33,789 bases of DNA from an uncultured Bacteroidales bacterium (lineage in GTDB: Bacteria; Bacteroidota; Bacteroidia; Bacteroidales; Bacteroidaceae). Below the pieces are notes generated by a model. It was not told the DNA's origin. It did not search any database and saw only the letters and a program-made list of their open reading frames with translations. Of this stretch, positions 1 to 8,681 are shown piece by piece (position 1 is the stretch's first letter; every line of letters begins with the position of its first letter). The stretch covers positions 1 through 33,789 of the forward strand of contig CACYYM010000027.1 in assembly GCA_902778625.1 (NCBI GenBank), in the 5' to 3' direction. Both the position numbers and the translations under genes were made by a program.

Positions 1-1
1 C

Positions 2-364
2 TCGCAAGTGATGTATGCCCTCGAAGGGAACAAAGAGACAGCCGTCGGTATGGCAATGGCACGCTGGTTCGGCAACGAAGCGTTCTTGAATCAGTACATC
101 ATGTTCGGCGACGCCATCAACGATGCAGCACGCGCAAACGATGCCATCGCAAAGAAGCAGGACATTGCCGCCAGCCGCGTAGCAAGAAATAACGCTCTGT
201 TCCGTCTGCTCGACCAGCTGCCAGAAGAATTCAGCCGCGACGATTTGAAGAAAGCGTTGGAGGAGCAAGGCAAAAAGCCGTCGAACGCAAATGAATATCT
301 CTCGCGTTTGATTGGGCGCGAGATGATAATGCAGACGAAAACCGGCTACAAGAAGCTAATCTGA
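2..364 (+). CDS. C-terminal fragment of a possible DUF3987-type protein
   Basis: The reading frame is already open at the left edge and stops with TGA at 362-364, so only about the last 120 residues are visible and the true start lies outside the window. The fragment is largely helical and charged. Its last ~50 residues (LPEEFSRDDLKKALEEQG onward) look like a small winged-helix or helical tail. The general look recalls the C-terminal part of DUF3987-type primase/helicase-like proteins that are frequent in Bacteroidales, but no catalytic motif is present in the fragment, so this family assignment is weak. A hairpin terminator follows at 415-475. Confidence 0.45.
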   Translation, partial: SQVMYALEGNKETAVGMAMARWFGNEAFLNQYIMFGDAINDAARANDAIAKKQDIAASRVARNNALFRLLDQLPEEFSRDDLKKALEEQGKKPSNANEYLSRLIGREMIMQTKTGYKKLI

Positions 365-369
365 CCGCC

Positions 370-402
370 AAATCACAAAATCACAAAATCACAAAAATCA
401 CA
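370..402. repeat. 8-bp tandem repeat (AAAATCAC)n
   Basis: Four near-identical copies of AAAATCAC (one with an extra A) follow directly after the stop codon of the first gene. This is a simple repeat with no visible coding role. It is one of several short tandem repeats placed at gene ends in this window. Confidence 0.8.
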
Positions 403-414
403 AGCAAAAATCGG

Positions 415-475
415 AGAGAGCTCTCAATAGGGGGCTCTCTTCTATAGGATGGGGGCTCTCTTTTCTTTTTCTTTT
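415..475 (+). terminator. Terminator hairpin(s) after the first gene
   Basis: AGAGAGC at 415-421 can pair with GCTCTCT at 434-440, or with a second copy at 455-461 that is followed by a T-rich tract (TTTCTTTTTCTTTTC). The GGGGGCTCTCTT segment occurs twice, so two alternative stems share one left arm. The placement just after a stop codon and before the map promoter fits rho-independent termination. Confidence 0.6.
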
Positions 476-555
476 CTTTGCAGTTAAGTTTGCGATTTAC
501 TCGCAAGTGGAAAAGCAACAAGCGAAAACGAGACACAAATTCTTTTCTCCATAAA

Positions 556-587
556 TTTGGTATTTCGCTCGGTAATTCGTAATTTTG
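556..587 (+). promoter_or_regulatory. Bacteroidetes -33/-7 promoter for map
   Basis: TTTG at 556-559 and TAATTTTG at 580-587 are separated by 20 bases, matching the Bacteroidetes primary-sigma consensus (TTTG, about 19-20 bases, TAnnTTTG). The map start codon is 25 bases further downstream. Confidence 0.7.
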
Positions 588-612
588 CAGTCGAATTGCA
601 ACAAAGCGCTCG

Positions 613-1482
613 ATGAACAGCAAGAATAAGAAGAAACCAAGGTGGTTCGTCCCGGCCGGACTGGAGCCGACGGAGATGGACCTCAAAATCATGGAATGGG
701 AGGCAAAGGGCAAACTTGTGCCTACGCCAAGCCTCATTAAGACAAAGGAACAGATTGAAGGCATCCGCAAGGCTGGCGTCCTCAATACGGCGGTCCTTGA
801 TGCTGTGGCTGCCCAGATTCGCGAGGGCATGACAACCGCAGAGATTGACCGCATCGTCTATGACTTCACGACGAAACACGGCGGCATCCCCGCGCCGCTC
901 AACTTCGAGGGCTTCCCCAACAGTTGCTGCACCAGCATCAACGATGTGGTCTGTCACGGCATTCCCAGCGAGGACGATATCCTGGAGGAAGGCGACATCA
1001 TCAATGTGGACTGCACGACCATTCTGGACGGATTCTACGCCGATGCCAGCCGTATGTTCATTATCGGAAAGACTAGTCCCGAACGCCAGCGACTCGTCGA
1101 TGTGGCTTGGGAGTGCCTGAAGATAGGCGAGCAGGTCTGCCATGAGCCTTATGTTTTCGTGGGTGATCTGGGCAACGCCATCGCCAAGCACGCCCATAAG
1201 AACGGCTACAGCGTGGTGCGCGACCTCTGCGGCCACGGCGTAGGGCTTCAGTTCCACGAAGACCCCGATGTGGAGCATTACGGCAAGAAGGGCACGGGCA
1301 TGCTGCTCGTCCCCGGCATGACGTTCACCATCGAACCCATGATAAACGGCGGCGACTGGTACGTCTGTGGCGACGCTGAGGACGAGACAGACTGGATTGT
1401 CCTGACCGAAGACGGCGAGGACAGCGCACAATGGGAACATACGTACGTGATGACGGAAAACGGAGTGGAGGTGCTGACGCAC

Positions 1483-1485
<3 letters not shown>
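613..1485 (+). CDS. map: Type I methionine aminopeptidase
   Basis: This cytosolic metalloenzyme removes the N-terminal methionine from new proteins. The 290-residue product carries the complete five-ligand dinuclear metal site of the family: D133 (in NVD), D144 (in DASRMF), H208 (in GHGVG), E241 (in TIEPMI) and E275 (in AQWEHT). The substrate-contacting histidine is H115 in CHGIP. Compared with the ~264-residue E. coli enzyme it has an N-terminal extension of about 40 residues (KKPRWFVPAGLEPTE...) without the cysteine-rich SEC-C zinc motif seen in some longer MetAPs. The ATG at 613 is supported by a promoter ending at 587. The stop codon TAG is the first triplet of a long heptanucleotide repeat that leads into tsaD, so the two genes may share a transcript. 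Confidence 0.95.
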
Positions 1486-1650
<165 letters not shown>

Positions 1651-1658
1651 TAGTTAAG

Positions 1659-2681
1659 ATGGCGGTATATATATTAGGTATAGAGAGCAGTTGCGACGAC
1701 ACTTCCGCAGCAGTCTTGAGGGATGGCATCTTGTTGAGCAACGTGACTGCCAGCCAGGCTGTGCATGAGGCTTATGGTGGTGTTGTGCCAGAACTGGCGA
1801 GCCGTGCTCATCAGCAAAACATCGTGCCCGTCGTGGATGCTGCATTAAAACGTGCTGGAATAGAGAGGGAGCAGTTGAGCGCTATTGCTTTTACAAGAGG
1901 CCCCGGACTGCTTGGCTCCCTGCTTGTTGGCGTGTCTTTTGCCAAAGGACTGGCTGCTTCGTTGGGCATCCCGATGGTTGACGTCAACCACCTTCACGGC
2001 CACGTCTTGGCACACTTCATTCATACCGAAGGCGACGATTACGTTTCGCCAGAGTTCCCCTTCCTCTGCCTTCTGGTAAGCGGAGGCAATAGCCAAATCA
2101 TTCTCGTCAAGAGCTACAAGGATATGGAAATCATCGGCCAGACCATCGACGATGCTGCCGGAGAGGCCATCGACAAGTGCTCGAAAGTGATGGGGCTGGG
2201 CTATCCGGGCGGCCCGATTATCGACAAGCTGGCGCGTCAGGGCAATCCAGATGCGTTTACCTTCTCCAAACCTAATATCCCTGGCTACGACTATAGCTTC
2301 AGCGGACTGAAAACGAGCTTCCTCTATAACCTTCGCGACTGGATAAAGGACGACCCCGACTTCATCGAACATCACAAGGAAGACCTTGCCGCTTCGCTCG
2401 AGAAGACCATCGTCGATATTTTGATGAAGAAGCTTCGACTGGCTGCTAAGGACTTGAAGATTAAGCAAGTAGCTGTGGCAGGTGGTGTCTCAGCCAATAC
2501 AGGCTTGCGCAATGCCTTCCACGACTATGCTCGCCGTTACGGCTGGAAAGTGTTTATTCCGCGCTTCAGCTACACCACCGACAATGCCGCCATGATTGCC
2601 ATTGCCGGCTACTTCAAGTTCCTCGACAAGGACTTCTGCCCCATGTCGGCTCCGGCCTATAGTCGAATAAGCGAAAAGTAA
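1659..2681 (+). CDS. tsaD: tRNA N6-adenosine threonylcarbamoyltransferase TsaD
   Basis: TsaD transfers the threonylcarbamoyl group from threonylcarbamoyl-AMP to A37 of ANN-decoding tRNAs, in a complex with TsaB and TsaE. The 340-residue length is normal. Diagnostic ASKHA-fold features are present: the N-terminal phosphate loop (GIESSCDDTSAAV, residues 7-19), the metal-binding HxxxH (H111 and H115 in HLHGHVLAHF), the SGGNS loop (141-145), GYPGGP (181-186), the GGVSAN segment (275-280) and the third metal ligand D308 in YTTDNAAM. The ATG at 1659 gives the expected MAVYILGIESSCDDT start. The 24-copy heptad repeat ends 8 bases upstream, so any ribosome-binding region is contributed largely by that repeat. 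tsaD converges with tamB, with 14 bases between the two stop codons. Confidence 0.97.
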   Translation: MAVYILGIESSCDDTSAAVLRDGILLSNVTASQAVHEAYGGVVPELASRAHQQNIVPVVDAALKRAGIEREQLSAIAFTRGPGLLGSLLVGVSFAKGLAASLGIPMVDVNHLHGHVLAHFIHTEGDDYVSPEFPFLCLLVSGGNSQIILVKSYKDMEIIGQTIDDAAGEAIDKCSKVMGLGYPGGPIIDKLARQGNPDAFTFSKPNIPGYDYSFSGLKTSFLYNLRDWIKDDPDFIEHHKEDLAASLEKTIVDILMKKLRLAAKDLKIKQVAVAGGVSANTGLRNAFHDYARRYGWKVFIPRFSYTTDNAAMIAIAGYFKFLDKDFCPMSAPAYSRISEK

Positions 2682-2695
2682 AGTTTCCCGACTTC

Positions 2696-5600
2696 TTATT
2701 TCTTCTTGTCCTTCTTCTTGTTTCGGTAGAACATTTCCCTGAAGCGGTCGAAGTCGCGCTGGAACTTGATGCCGATGCCTTGAGTGGTGAGCGACGACTG
2801 GGTGAAGTAGCGGTCGTTGGTCTGATTGTAGGCTTTCAGCGAGAACGGACTGCGTGGTGAGAGGCGGTATTGGATGTCGAAGTCGCCGATGAAGTTGTTG
2901 CTGTTCATCTTGTACTTGTTCTCGCGATAGCCAAAGTTGCCGTTGAACTGGAGTCTGCCGCTTAGCATCTTACCGCTCACAAGTGCCTCTGCATCAAGCT
3001 CTTGCCAACCCTCTTCGCCCGTTCGAAGGTTTGTGCCGAACGTCCAACCCGTTCCGCCAAGGGCTTGCGACATGATTTGGTTGAAGCGCGAACTCAAGGC
3101 GCTGCTCAAGACGGAGTTTACCGCCAGTCCGCCTTGCGTTTGCTTCTTGTCGATGAAGCTGCCGTAGCTGTAGAACCTGCCGATTCCAAGCAGATAAATT
3201 GCTTGCATGTCTCGCTCCTCCTCGCTGCTCAGCATGGACCGCACCATCTGTTTCTCGTCCTCGTTTGCATTGGGAATGTCGAAGTCGAAAGTGATGACGG
3301 GCTCTTTCGCAAAACCGCCAATGTTCATGATACAATCGACGCGAGTGTTCGAGAGCCCAAGTCCTGTGGTCGAGAGGTCGTCGAGCGAAACGTTTGGTAC
3401 CGTGTGTTTGGCCGTCAGGTTGAGTGCTGCTTGCATGGCATCACCACCGAAAACGATGGTTCCATCGGGCTGGAAGGTGAAGTCTTTGCGGATGACGTCG
3501 CGAATGGACATGCGGTAGTTGCCTTCCGTGGTGCGATATGTGCCGAAGAGCTGGAAGCGGCCTTTGTTGTAGTAGCTTGCCCGAAGCCGTCCATTGCCAT
3601 AAAGCGAGATGTTGTCGCCAGTTGCAGGGTCCATCAGGATGCGTATCTGAGCATTCGGATTGGCATTGATGTCGAAGTTGATGCGAAGGTCGGTAGAGGC
3701 CCCTGCAGCCCCCTCTAAATCTCCCCGAGGGGAGACTTTCTGTCCCTCCCCCTCGGGGGAGGTTGGTGGGGGGCTATACGTTATAAAATCGGATTCGCTA
3801 ACCGTTCCCGTAGTTGCCGTATTGTAGTTGATAGTGGTACCGGGCATGGGTGTTGCAGCGAGGTCGATGTTTACGTTGCCCGGAACGCCGCTCAGATGCA
3901 CTTGTGCATCGGCATAGACTGTGCCGAAGAAGCTCATGCCACCTTGTGTCGGGAAGTTGTAGCCGAGCATGTTGTGGGCATCTATGCTGACGTCAAAGCC
4001 GAAGTCCTTGAAGTCGTGATGCATCAAATGTGCGTCCACCGTGGCAAAATGCTCGGTCATGCCTGGCATTCCCAAGTAGTCGTAGATGCGTGCACCACGA
4101 ATCCAGATGTTGTCAGGCCTTAAGATGACGCTGTCTCCGGCAAGGTGATAGTCCGTTCCTGTTGCCAAGACGTGCGTCTTAAACTCGTTGACGAACATCT
4201 CGCCCTCCATGTTGACGAACTTGAAAGGACCGAAGACGCGTGTCCAACCCGAGGCTCGTCCCTGAAGGTCGCGGAAGATGTTCTTCGTGAACTTGTTGAG
4301 GAACGACAGGTCTATCTTGTTGGTTTGGATGTTGAGGTTCAGTCCGTCTTCCATTCCATTGCCCGGAATGATGGTGCCCAGCACTTGTGTGCGGTGTTCT
4401 GGCAATGGTCCGCGCATGTCTGCCTCGAGCATGATGGCCCTTTCCTGCTTGCCCCAATTGGCATAGAGGTCCATGTCGCCCATGTCTGCCTCGTTGAAGG
4501 TGAACTTCTTGACCTGCAGGAAAGCATCGGCAAAAGGCTCTTTCATGAGCGAAGTGGCATAGATGCTGCCCGTTGCAAGGCCGTCGAAATCCACTTTGTG
4601 GAAGTTCACGAGGTCCATGATGTAAGAGATGTCTATGTCCTGCAGTTCGGCTCTCAAAGTGTCGGAGGCAAGGTCGGAGACGCGACCGCCAATGTTGATG
4701 TGTTTCTTGGCTTGACTGATGGAGAGCCCTTCTACGTCGACCACCTTGTCGTGATACTTGATGGTGGCAGGCTTGATGCTCCAAACGGAATCGCCGATAA
4801 TGATGTTCGACCTGTTGATTTTGGCGTCGATGGCAGGTTTGTCGGCAAGGTCGCGCCGAACGAGTCCCGTAATGCTGATGTCGCCGCTGTTCGAGATGGC
4901 TCCCTTGTTGTCCCAACGCAGTCTCGACGTCACTTTGTCTTCCTTCGCATAAGCATCGAGATTGACCTCTACAGGCTTCCCTTTGACGAGTCGCTCCCCT
5001 TGCAAGCTGGCCTGAATGGCTGCGTTGTTGCTCTCGGCTCTGCAGTCGATGTTCTGCAACTCCTGCCCGGCAAACTCCAGTTTGGGAATGTGCATCTGCA
5101 AGGCAATCTGCCCAATCGCGTCGCTTATCGTGCCCTCGAAAGTGCTTCGTGCCGGCAAGCGAAGGTTTGTGCCCAGCAAACGGTTGGCGATGGCTGTGTC
5201 CTGAACCTGAACATGGAAGCGGAAGTCGTTGCCATCGGCTTGTCTGCGGCTCTCGTTCGTCGTGAAGGGGCTGGGCAGGTTCTGTCTCAAAGGTTGCGAG
5301 AGGGAAGCCGGAAGTGTCTTCCAGTTCACGTTGCCATCGGCTCTGACGTTGAGGAAATCGCTTTCCACGACAAGGTGCTGCGTCCCGTCCTCCACATCGC
5401 TATCGAGCACAACATCGCCCAAGTTGAGCCTGCCCTTGTCGTCCGAATCGACGGTCAGGTCGCCGAGCAGCAGTTTGCCCTGCATGTTGTCGAGGCTCAG
5501 GTCGTTGAAGTCCGCATCGATAGTGCCGCTGAAGCGTTCGCCCTCATAGTTTTTCGTGAGCCCCATCTTGTGTGGCGCGAAGTCCTCCAGCAGGGCTTGG

Positions 5601-7081
5601 CACTTCAAGGAACGTTTGCCTTGATTCATAGCGGTTTGAAGGTTCACATGAGCCGTCCCGTTGGGTTCGTCAATCTTCACTTCGCCATCGATGTTCTTGC
5701 CATCCAAATTCACGACAAACGGAATGTTCCGATGCTCGTAACCCTTGAGGATGAGGCTCTTAAGCAAGCCCTTTGCCGAGAGTTTTGCCTGCTTGCCCTT
5801 GCTTGGCAGACTGCCTACAACGCTCGTTTCCATTGAACATTGAGCATTGAGCATTGAGCCTTTGAGGTCGAGCAGTTGCCCCAGATTGACGTTCGTGGCA
5901 GCAATTTTCGCATCGATTAACTGCATGTCTTGCAAAGCGCCGTCAATCGAGACCGTTCCCTGCTCGCTTTCCGTCAGCAGATTTACCTGCAAATGCTTGT
6001 TCTGCCAAGCAATTGTGCCCCTCGATTTCGTGCTCCCCAGTTGGGTGAGGATTGGGCTGAGTTCCTTTGCCTGACCTTGCAGATTCTCCGTCACGAACTG
6101 CTGCAAAGCCGCTCCAGTCCTGAGTTCTTCGATGTTTGCAAACACGGCTGGTGAATGCTCGATGTCCTGAATCGTGACATTTGAAGAGAGAGAGAGGTTG
6201 CCCCGATTGTCGTTGACGGAAAAGTTGGGCAGCCTCAAAATGCCATTTGCCAGCTTGGCTTCGGTGCTCAAATTAATGATGTCGCCAAAATTCGCCAGTT
6301 TCGGCACGAAACAAGCCAAATCGCGAGGACTGACAGAGCCGTTCAAATCACCATTCACGACCAAACTGTTCACCAGATTTCCCTTTTCTTTGAAGGACTG
6401 CAAACCTGCATTAGCATTGACTTTGGCGAGGTTTATGGATGAGTTTGGCAGTTCTAATTTGAGATTTCGAACGGTCGCGTTCTCCTTTCCAACCTCTGCT
6501 TCGATGGCCAACTTCTGCAGTCGAAGCCCGCTTTGTTCAGCGAAAGAGAGGTTCCTGAGGTCGAGCGAGAGCGAATCCGGCTTGATGAAATGCACCTTGG
6601 CCGTCAAGCTTAAGTCGCTCAAATGCAAGTGGTTCGGGTCGAACTTGCTGGTGTTTCTGGGTTTGTCGAGCAGGTCGAAATGCAAGTCTCCACGTCGAAC
6701 CACCAAAGCTCCTATTTGGAGGTCGAGTGGGGAAGAGGTCGTGTCCTCTTTCGAGAAAGCATCCACGATGAACTGAAAGTTGAAGGGCTCGTCGCCGTCC
6801 TTGTAGATCTTGGCTTTCGCGCCGATAAGTTGCGCCCCGCTTATGCGGATTTTCTTCTCGATGAGGGGCATAAAATCGATTTTCGCAGCGATTCGAGAGG
6901 CTTGGAGCATCAAGGTGTCTCGGCGGTCGTATAGTTTCACATTGTCCAGGATGACGCGTCCCAACATATTCACTTTCAGCTTGTTGATGCTGACTTCGCT
7001 CTTCACTTTATCCGACAACATGCGCGACGCCAGCCCAGCACTCCAGCTTTGGAAGGCGGGTAAGGACGTCAGAATCAGCAA
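2696..7081 (-). CDS. tamB: TamB-type translocation/assembly module protein (DUF490)
   Basis: This very long protein (1461 residues from the first canonical start, TTG at 7081) has the TamB pattern: an N-terminal membrane anchor, a long region of repetitive beta-strands, and a C-terminal DUF490-like domain ending in a beta-barrel-like tail (RLQFNGNFGYRENKYKMNSN). TamB proteins span the periplasm and act with BamA/TamA-family proteins in outer-membrane protein insertion or lipid transfer. The hydrophobic anchor (ALKYIFRILVGLLASIYLAL) lies mostly upstream of the TTG, in the same frame with no ATG, GTG or TTG before an in-frame TAA at 7157-7159. An ATC at 7142-7144 sits exactly where the initiator Met would be expected. 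Two repeats interrupt the coding sequence in-frame: a C/G-rich palindrome (3707-3775) and four 7-bp units (5831-5858). Confidence 0.88.
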   Translation of the reverse strand: MLILTSLPAFQSWSAGLASRMLSDKVKSEVSINKLKVNMLGRVILDNVKLYDRRDTLMLQASRIAAKIDFMPLIEKKIRISGAQLIGAKAKIYKDGDEPFNFQFIVDAFSKEDTTSSPLDLQIGALVVRRGDLHFDLLDKPRNTSKFDPNHLHLSDLSLTAKVHFIKPDSLSLDLRNLSFAEQSGLRLQKLAIEAEVGKENATVRNLKLELPNSSINLAKVNANAGLQSFKEKGNLVNSLVVNGDLNGSVSPRDLACFVPKLANFGDIINLSTEAKLANGILRLPNFSVNDNRGNLSLSSNVTIQDIEHSPAVFANIEELRTGAALQQFVTENLQGQAKELSPILTQLGSTKSRGTIAWQNKHLQVNLLTESEQGTVSIDGALQDMQLIDAKIAATNVNLGQLLDLKGSMLNAQCSMETSVVGSLPSKGKQAKLSAKGLLKSLILKGYEHRNIPFVVNLDGKNIDGEVKIDEPNGTAHVNLQTAMNQGKRSLKCQALLEDFAPHKMGLTKNYEGERFSGTIDADFNDLSLDNMQGKLLLGDLTVDSDDKGRLNLGDVVLDSDVEDGTQHLVVESDFLNVRADGNVNWKTLPASLSQPLRQNLPSPFTTNESRRQADGNDFRFHVQVQDTAIANRLLGTNLRLPARSTFEGTISDAIGQIALQMHIPKLEFAGQELQNIDCRAESNNAAIQASLQGERLVKGKPVEVNLDAYAKEDKVTSRLRWDNKGAISNSGDISITGLVRRDLADKPAIDAKINRSNIIIGDSVWSIKPATIKYHDKVVDVEGLSISQAKKHINIGGRVSDLASDTLRAELQDIDISYIMDLVNFHKVDFDGLATGSIYATSLMKEPFADAFLQVKKFTFNEADMGDMDLYANWGKQERAIMLEADMRGPLPEHRTQVLGTIIPGNGMEDGLNLNIQTNKIDLSFLNKFTKNIFRDLQGRASGWTRVFGPFKFVNMEGEMFVNEFKTHVLATGTDYHLAGDSVILRPDNIWIRGARIYDYLGMPGMTEHFATVDAHLMHHDFKDFGFDVSIDAHNMLGYNFPTQGGMSFFGTVYADAQVHLSGVPGNVNIDLAATPMPGTTINYNTATTGTVSESDFITYSPPPTSPEGEGQKVSPRGDLEGAAGASTDLRINFDINANPNAQIRILMDPATGDNISLYGNGRLRASYYNKGRFQLFGTYRTTEGNYRMSIRDVIRKDFTFQPDGTIVFGGDAMQAALNLTAKHTVPNVSLDDLSTTGLGLSNTRVDCIMNIGGFAKEPVITFDFDIPNANEDEKQMVRSMLSSEEERDMQAIYLLGIGRFYSYGSFIDKKQTQGGLAVNSVLSSALSSRFNQIMSQALGGTGWTFGTNLRTGEEGWQELDAEALVSGKMLSGRLQFNGNFGYRENKYKMNSNNFIGDFDIQYRLSPRSPFSLKAYNQTNDRYFTQSSLTTQGIGIKFQRDFDRFREMFYRNKKKDKKK
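3707..3775. repeat. C/G-rich palindromic element inserted in-frame in tamB
   Basis: A 69-bp element begins AGCCCCCTC and ends GGGGGGCT, with internal pairs CTCCCC/GGGGAG and CCCTCGGGGGAGG. Its length is exactly 23 codons, so tamB stays open through it. The encoded stretch (PPPTSPEGEGQKVSPRGD...) is proline/glycine-rich and unlike the surrounding beta-strand sequence. Related sequences occur at 26499-26547 and 29825-29867. I recall such elements as widespread in Bacteroidales genomes. Confidence 0.85.
5831..5858. repeat. Four heptanucleotide units inside tamB
   Basis: CATTGAA followed by three CATTGAG units lies in the tamB coding region, translated on the minus strand as SMLNAQCSME. A gain or loss of one 7-bp unit would shift the tamB frame, so the tract is a candidate slippage site. 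Confidence 0.85.
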
Positions 7082-7173
7082 GGCCAGGTAAATGCTTGCC
7101 AGCAGACCAACGAGGATGCGGAATATGTATTTAAGTGCTTTGATGAGCGGGCTGTGTTATGTGTTTCAATTTG

Positions 7174-7205
7174 CAAAGATACGATGTTAAATTCAAAATT
7201 CAAAA
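7174..7205 (-). promoter_or_regulatory. -33/-7 promoter for tamB
   Basis: On the minus strand, TTTTG (7201-7205) is followed after 19 bases by TATCTTTG (7174-7181), a near-ideal Bacteroidetes promoter. Transcription should begin around 7167. That leaves about 23 bases of leader before the ATC at 7144 and about 86 before the TTG at 7081, which favours translation from the upstream position. Confidence 0.75.
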
Positions 7206-7275
7206 TGAATAAATTCAAAAATAATAAATTGAAAGTAAAAAACGTCGTTTCGCAGGGTGAAATACGCTGTTGTCT

Positions 7276-7296
7276 CGTCGGATTTGTAATCCGACG
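7276..7296. repeat. REP-like palindrome
   Basis: CGTCGGATT at 7276-7284 and AATCCGACG at 7288-7296 form a perfect 9-bp stem with a 3-base loop, with further TTGT/ACAA pairing outside it. It is intergenic. It resembles short REP-type palindromes of Bacteroidetes; no associated transposase is in the window. Confidence 0.6.
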
Positions 7297-7415
7297 ACAA
7301 AGGATATGAGTCATCATAGCGAGGAAAACCTTTTACAAAAACCGCCTTTTCAGCTCTTGTAAAATGACTCAAAATATTGTAAAGATTTTTCTGAAATGTC
7401 GAAATTGCAGCCTCA

Positions 7416-7591
7416 AAGTGGAGGGCTTTCCAACTTCACACATTAAGTTTTCAAAGTTCACACGTCGATTTTGCCAACTTAACACGTTAACTTGCCCGAC
7501 TTAACACGTCGTTTTTGCCAACTTAACACGTCGAAATCTTGCATAAAACACGCTAACTCACCCACTTTATGCCGTCATGTTTATGCACTCG
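7416..7591. repeat. 22-bp-period tandem array 1 (about 8 units)
   Basis: The gap between tamB and the beta-barrel gene holds consecutive 22-bp units beginning at 7416, 7438, 7460, 7482, 7504, 7526, 7548 and 7570. The central units start ACACGTCG or ACACGTTA and end TTGCCAACTTA or a variant; the outer units are degraded. Unit length is constant although the sequence drifts. The rest of the gap (7206-7720) contains the REP-like palindrome and a 10-bp inverted repeat at 7630-7691, and I see no gene in it. Confidence 0.85.
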
Positions 7592-7629
7592 TTACCCTAA
7601 GTTGTTGATTGTCAAACGAAGTCTATGCT

Positions 7630-7691
7630 CTCGGAGAATCGATTCTATTCGCCCTTTGCTCGTCTCGCTTGCAAACAAGCCATTCTCCGAG
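7630..7691. repeat. Inverted repeat just 3' of the beta-barrel gene
   Basis: CTCGGAGAAT at 7630-7639 is exactly complementary to ATTCTCCGAG at 7682-7691, enclosing a 42-base loop with its own GCTTG/CAAGC pair. It lies downstream of the stop codon of the minus-strand beta-barrel gene and could act as a terminator, but there is no clear T tract. Confidence 0.5.
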
Positions 7692-7720
7692 GCCAACTTT
7701 CTGCAAAAATCTTGACAAAG

Positions 7721-8467
7721 TTAGAATATGAAGGAAATCTTGGCCATGTGGTTTACCAATCCTCCATCACTATTTGTAATGTAGTTCAGATTGTATCCAA
7801 TCGCAATGTTTTTGTGGAATTGTACGCCAAGACTAAAGTCTAGGCCGAAGAAATGCTCTGTATCATAACGGGAATGAGTCTCGAAATACGTCTGATTATT
7901 AATGTGGAAGTATTCATTATAATAGTATTTCTCGTACCCAAAAGAGTAACCAAGTTTCAAGCCTGCATAGCCTCGAATGGCTTTGTAAGCAGGTGTGTAA
8001 GCCTTAACACCCAAAGGTCTGATGTTAACCAGGCCAATATTTCCTGGACTTTCGAAATGGGTCATGTAGGACACACCAATGATGTCCCAGCCCACATACT
8101 GATTGAAGTCTTTCCTTAATTGATAGCCAAGTCCCCATCCATCCCCGATAAAAAGCTCGGCTTCGTGTGTGAATTTTGGTGGATTAGCGTATATTGAGGG
8201 AGGTAAAGACACGGTGTTTTTGCTTTTCTCCTTTTCTTCGAAGAGTTGAACTTCACCATTCTGGTACTTGATAGAGTAGAGGTTTGAACGATTTTCAATA
8301 AAGACGGGACCATCTGGATTGTTGCTCTTCTTGAACTTCACCTCAGTCGGAGAGACTTCGAGCACTTTGACATTTTCCACTTCGCCACCTTTTTTGACGA
8401 GGATATCTTGGGCATTCAGGGTAAAAGAGCTTGATGCGAAAGCAATTAGGAGAAATGTTTTCTTCAT
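7721..8467 (-). CDS. Secreted outer-membrane beta-barrel-like protein, function unknown
   Basis: The 248-residue product starts with a signal peptide (MKKTFLLIAFASSSFTLNAQ; cleavage near residue 19). Residues ~20-85 form a short beta-rich domain (DILVKKGGEVENVKVLEVSPTEV) of the kind often placed before barrels in Bacteroidetes. Residues ~95-248 alternate aromatic and polar residues in strand-like segments (WGLGYQLRKDF, YAGLKLGYSFGYEKYYY, NIAIGYNLNYI) and end in phenylalanine (KISFIF), as outer-membrane barrels do. A -33/-7 promoter lies upstream. Base composition is AT-richer than in the nqr genes. No specific family function can be assigned. Confidence 0.85.
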   Translation of the reverse strand: MKKTFLLIAFASSSFTLNAQDILVKKGGEVENVKVLEVSPTEVKFKKSNNPDGPVFIENRSNLYSIKYQNGEVQLFEEKEKSKNTVSLPPSIYANPPKFTHEAELFIGDGWGLGYQLRKDFNQYVGWDIIGVSYMTHFESPGNIGLVNIRPLGVKAYTPAYKAIRGYAGLKLGYSFGYEKYYYNEYFHINNQTYFETHSRYDTEHFFGLDFSLGVQFHKNIAIGYNLNYITNSDGGLVNHMAKISFIF

Positions 8468-8526
8468 GCGTATTGAGGGTTAATGGTTGTTTGTTTGAGT
8501 TAGAGTTTAGTGCGTAAAATCATTTG

Positions 8527-8557
8527 CAAAGTTACATAAAATAGTTCGTTTAGGCAA
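8527..8557 (-). promoter_or_regulatory. -33/-7 promoter for the beta-barrel gene
   Basis: On the minus strand TTG (8555-8557) precedes TAACTTTG (8527-8534) by 20 bases. The gene's ATG is 59 bases downstream of the -7 element. Confidence 0.6.
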
Positions 8558-8638
8558 TACTTGAGTCGAAAAACATCGGAAATCATTCCTTTTCAAGGAA
8601 TTTATTGTACAATCTTCGTTTTTCTTCCATTTTTTTTG

Positions 8639-8646
8639 TAATTTTG
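8639..8646 (+). promoter_or_regulatory. Probable -7 element for the nqr operon
   Basis: TAATTTTG at 8639-8646 lies 35 bases before the nqrA ATG. The upstream -33 box is poor (a TTCG-like match near 8615), so only the -7 half is well supported. Confidence 0.5.
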
Positions 8647-8681
8647 CGCCGCGAAATCAAACATTTTTATTAATCCCAGAT

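Noticed and set aside
4145..5836. A 563-residue open frame on the plus strand opposite tamB
   Set aside because: The minus strand carries the recognisable TamB sequence. The plus-strand product has no signal peptide or motif and is explained by the codon bias of tamB.
7416..7591. CRISPR array
   Set aside because: Units are contiguous with no constant repeat and unique spacer, the period is only 22 bp, and no cas genes are present.
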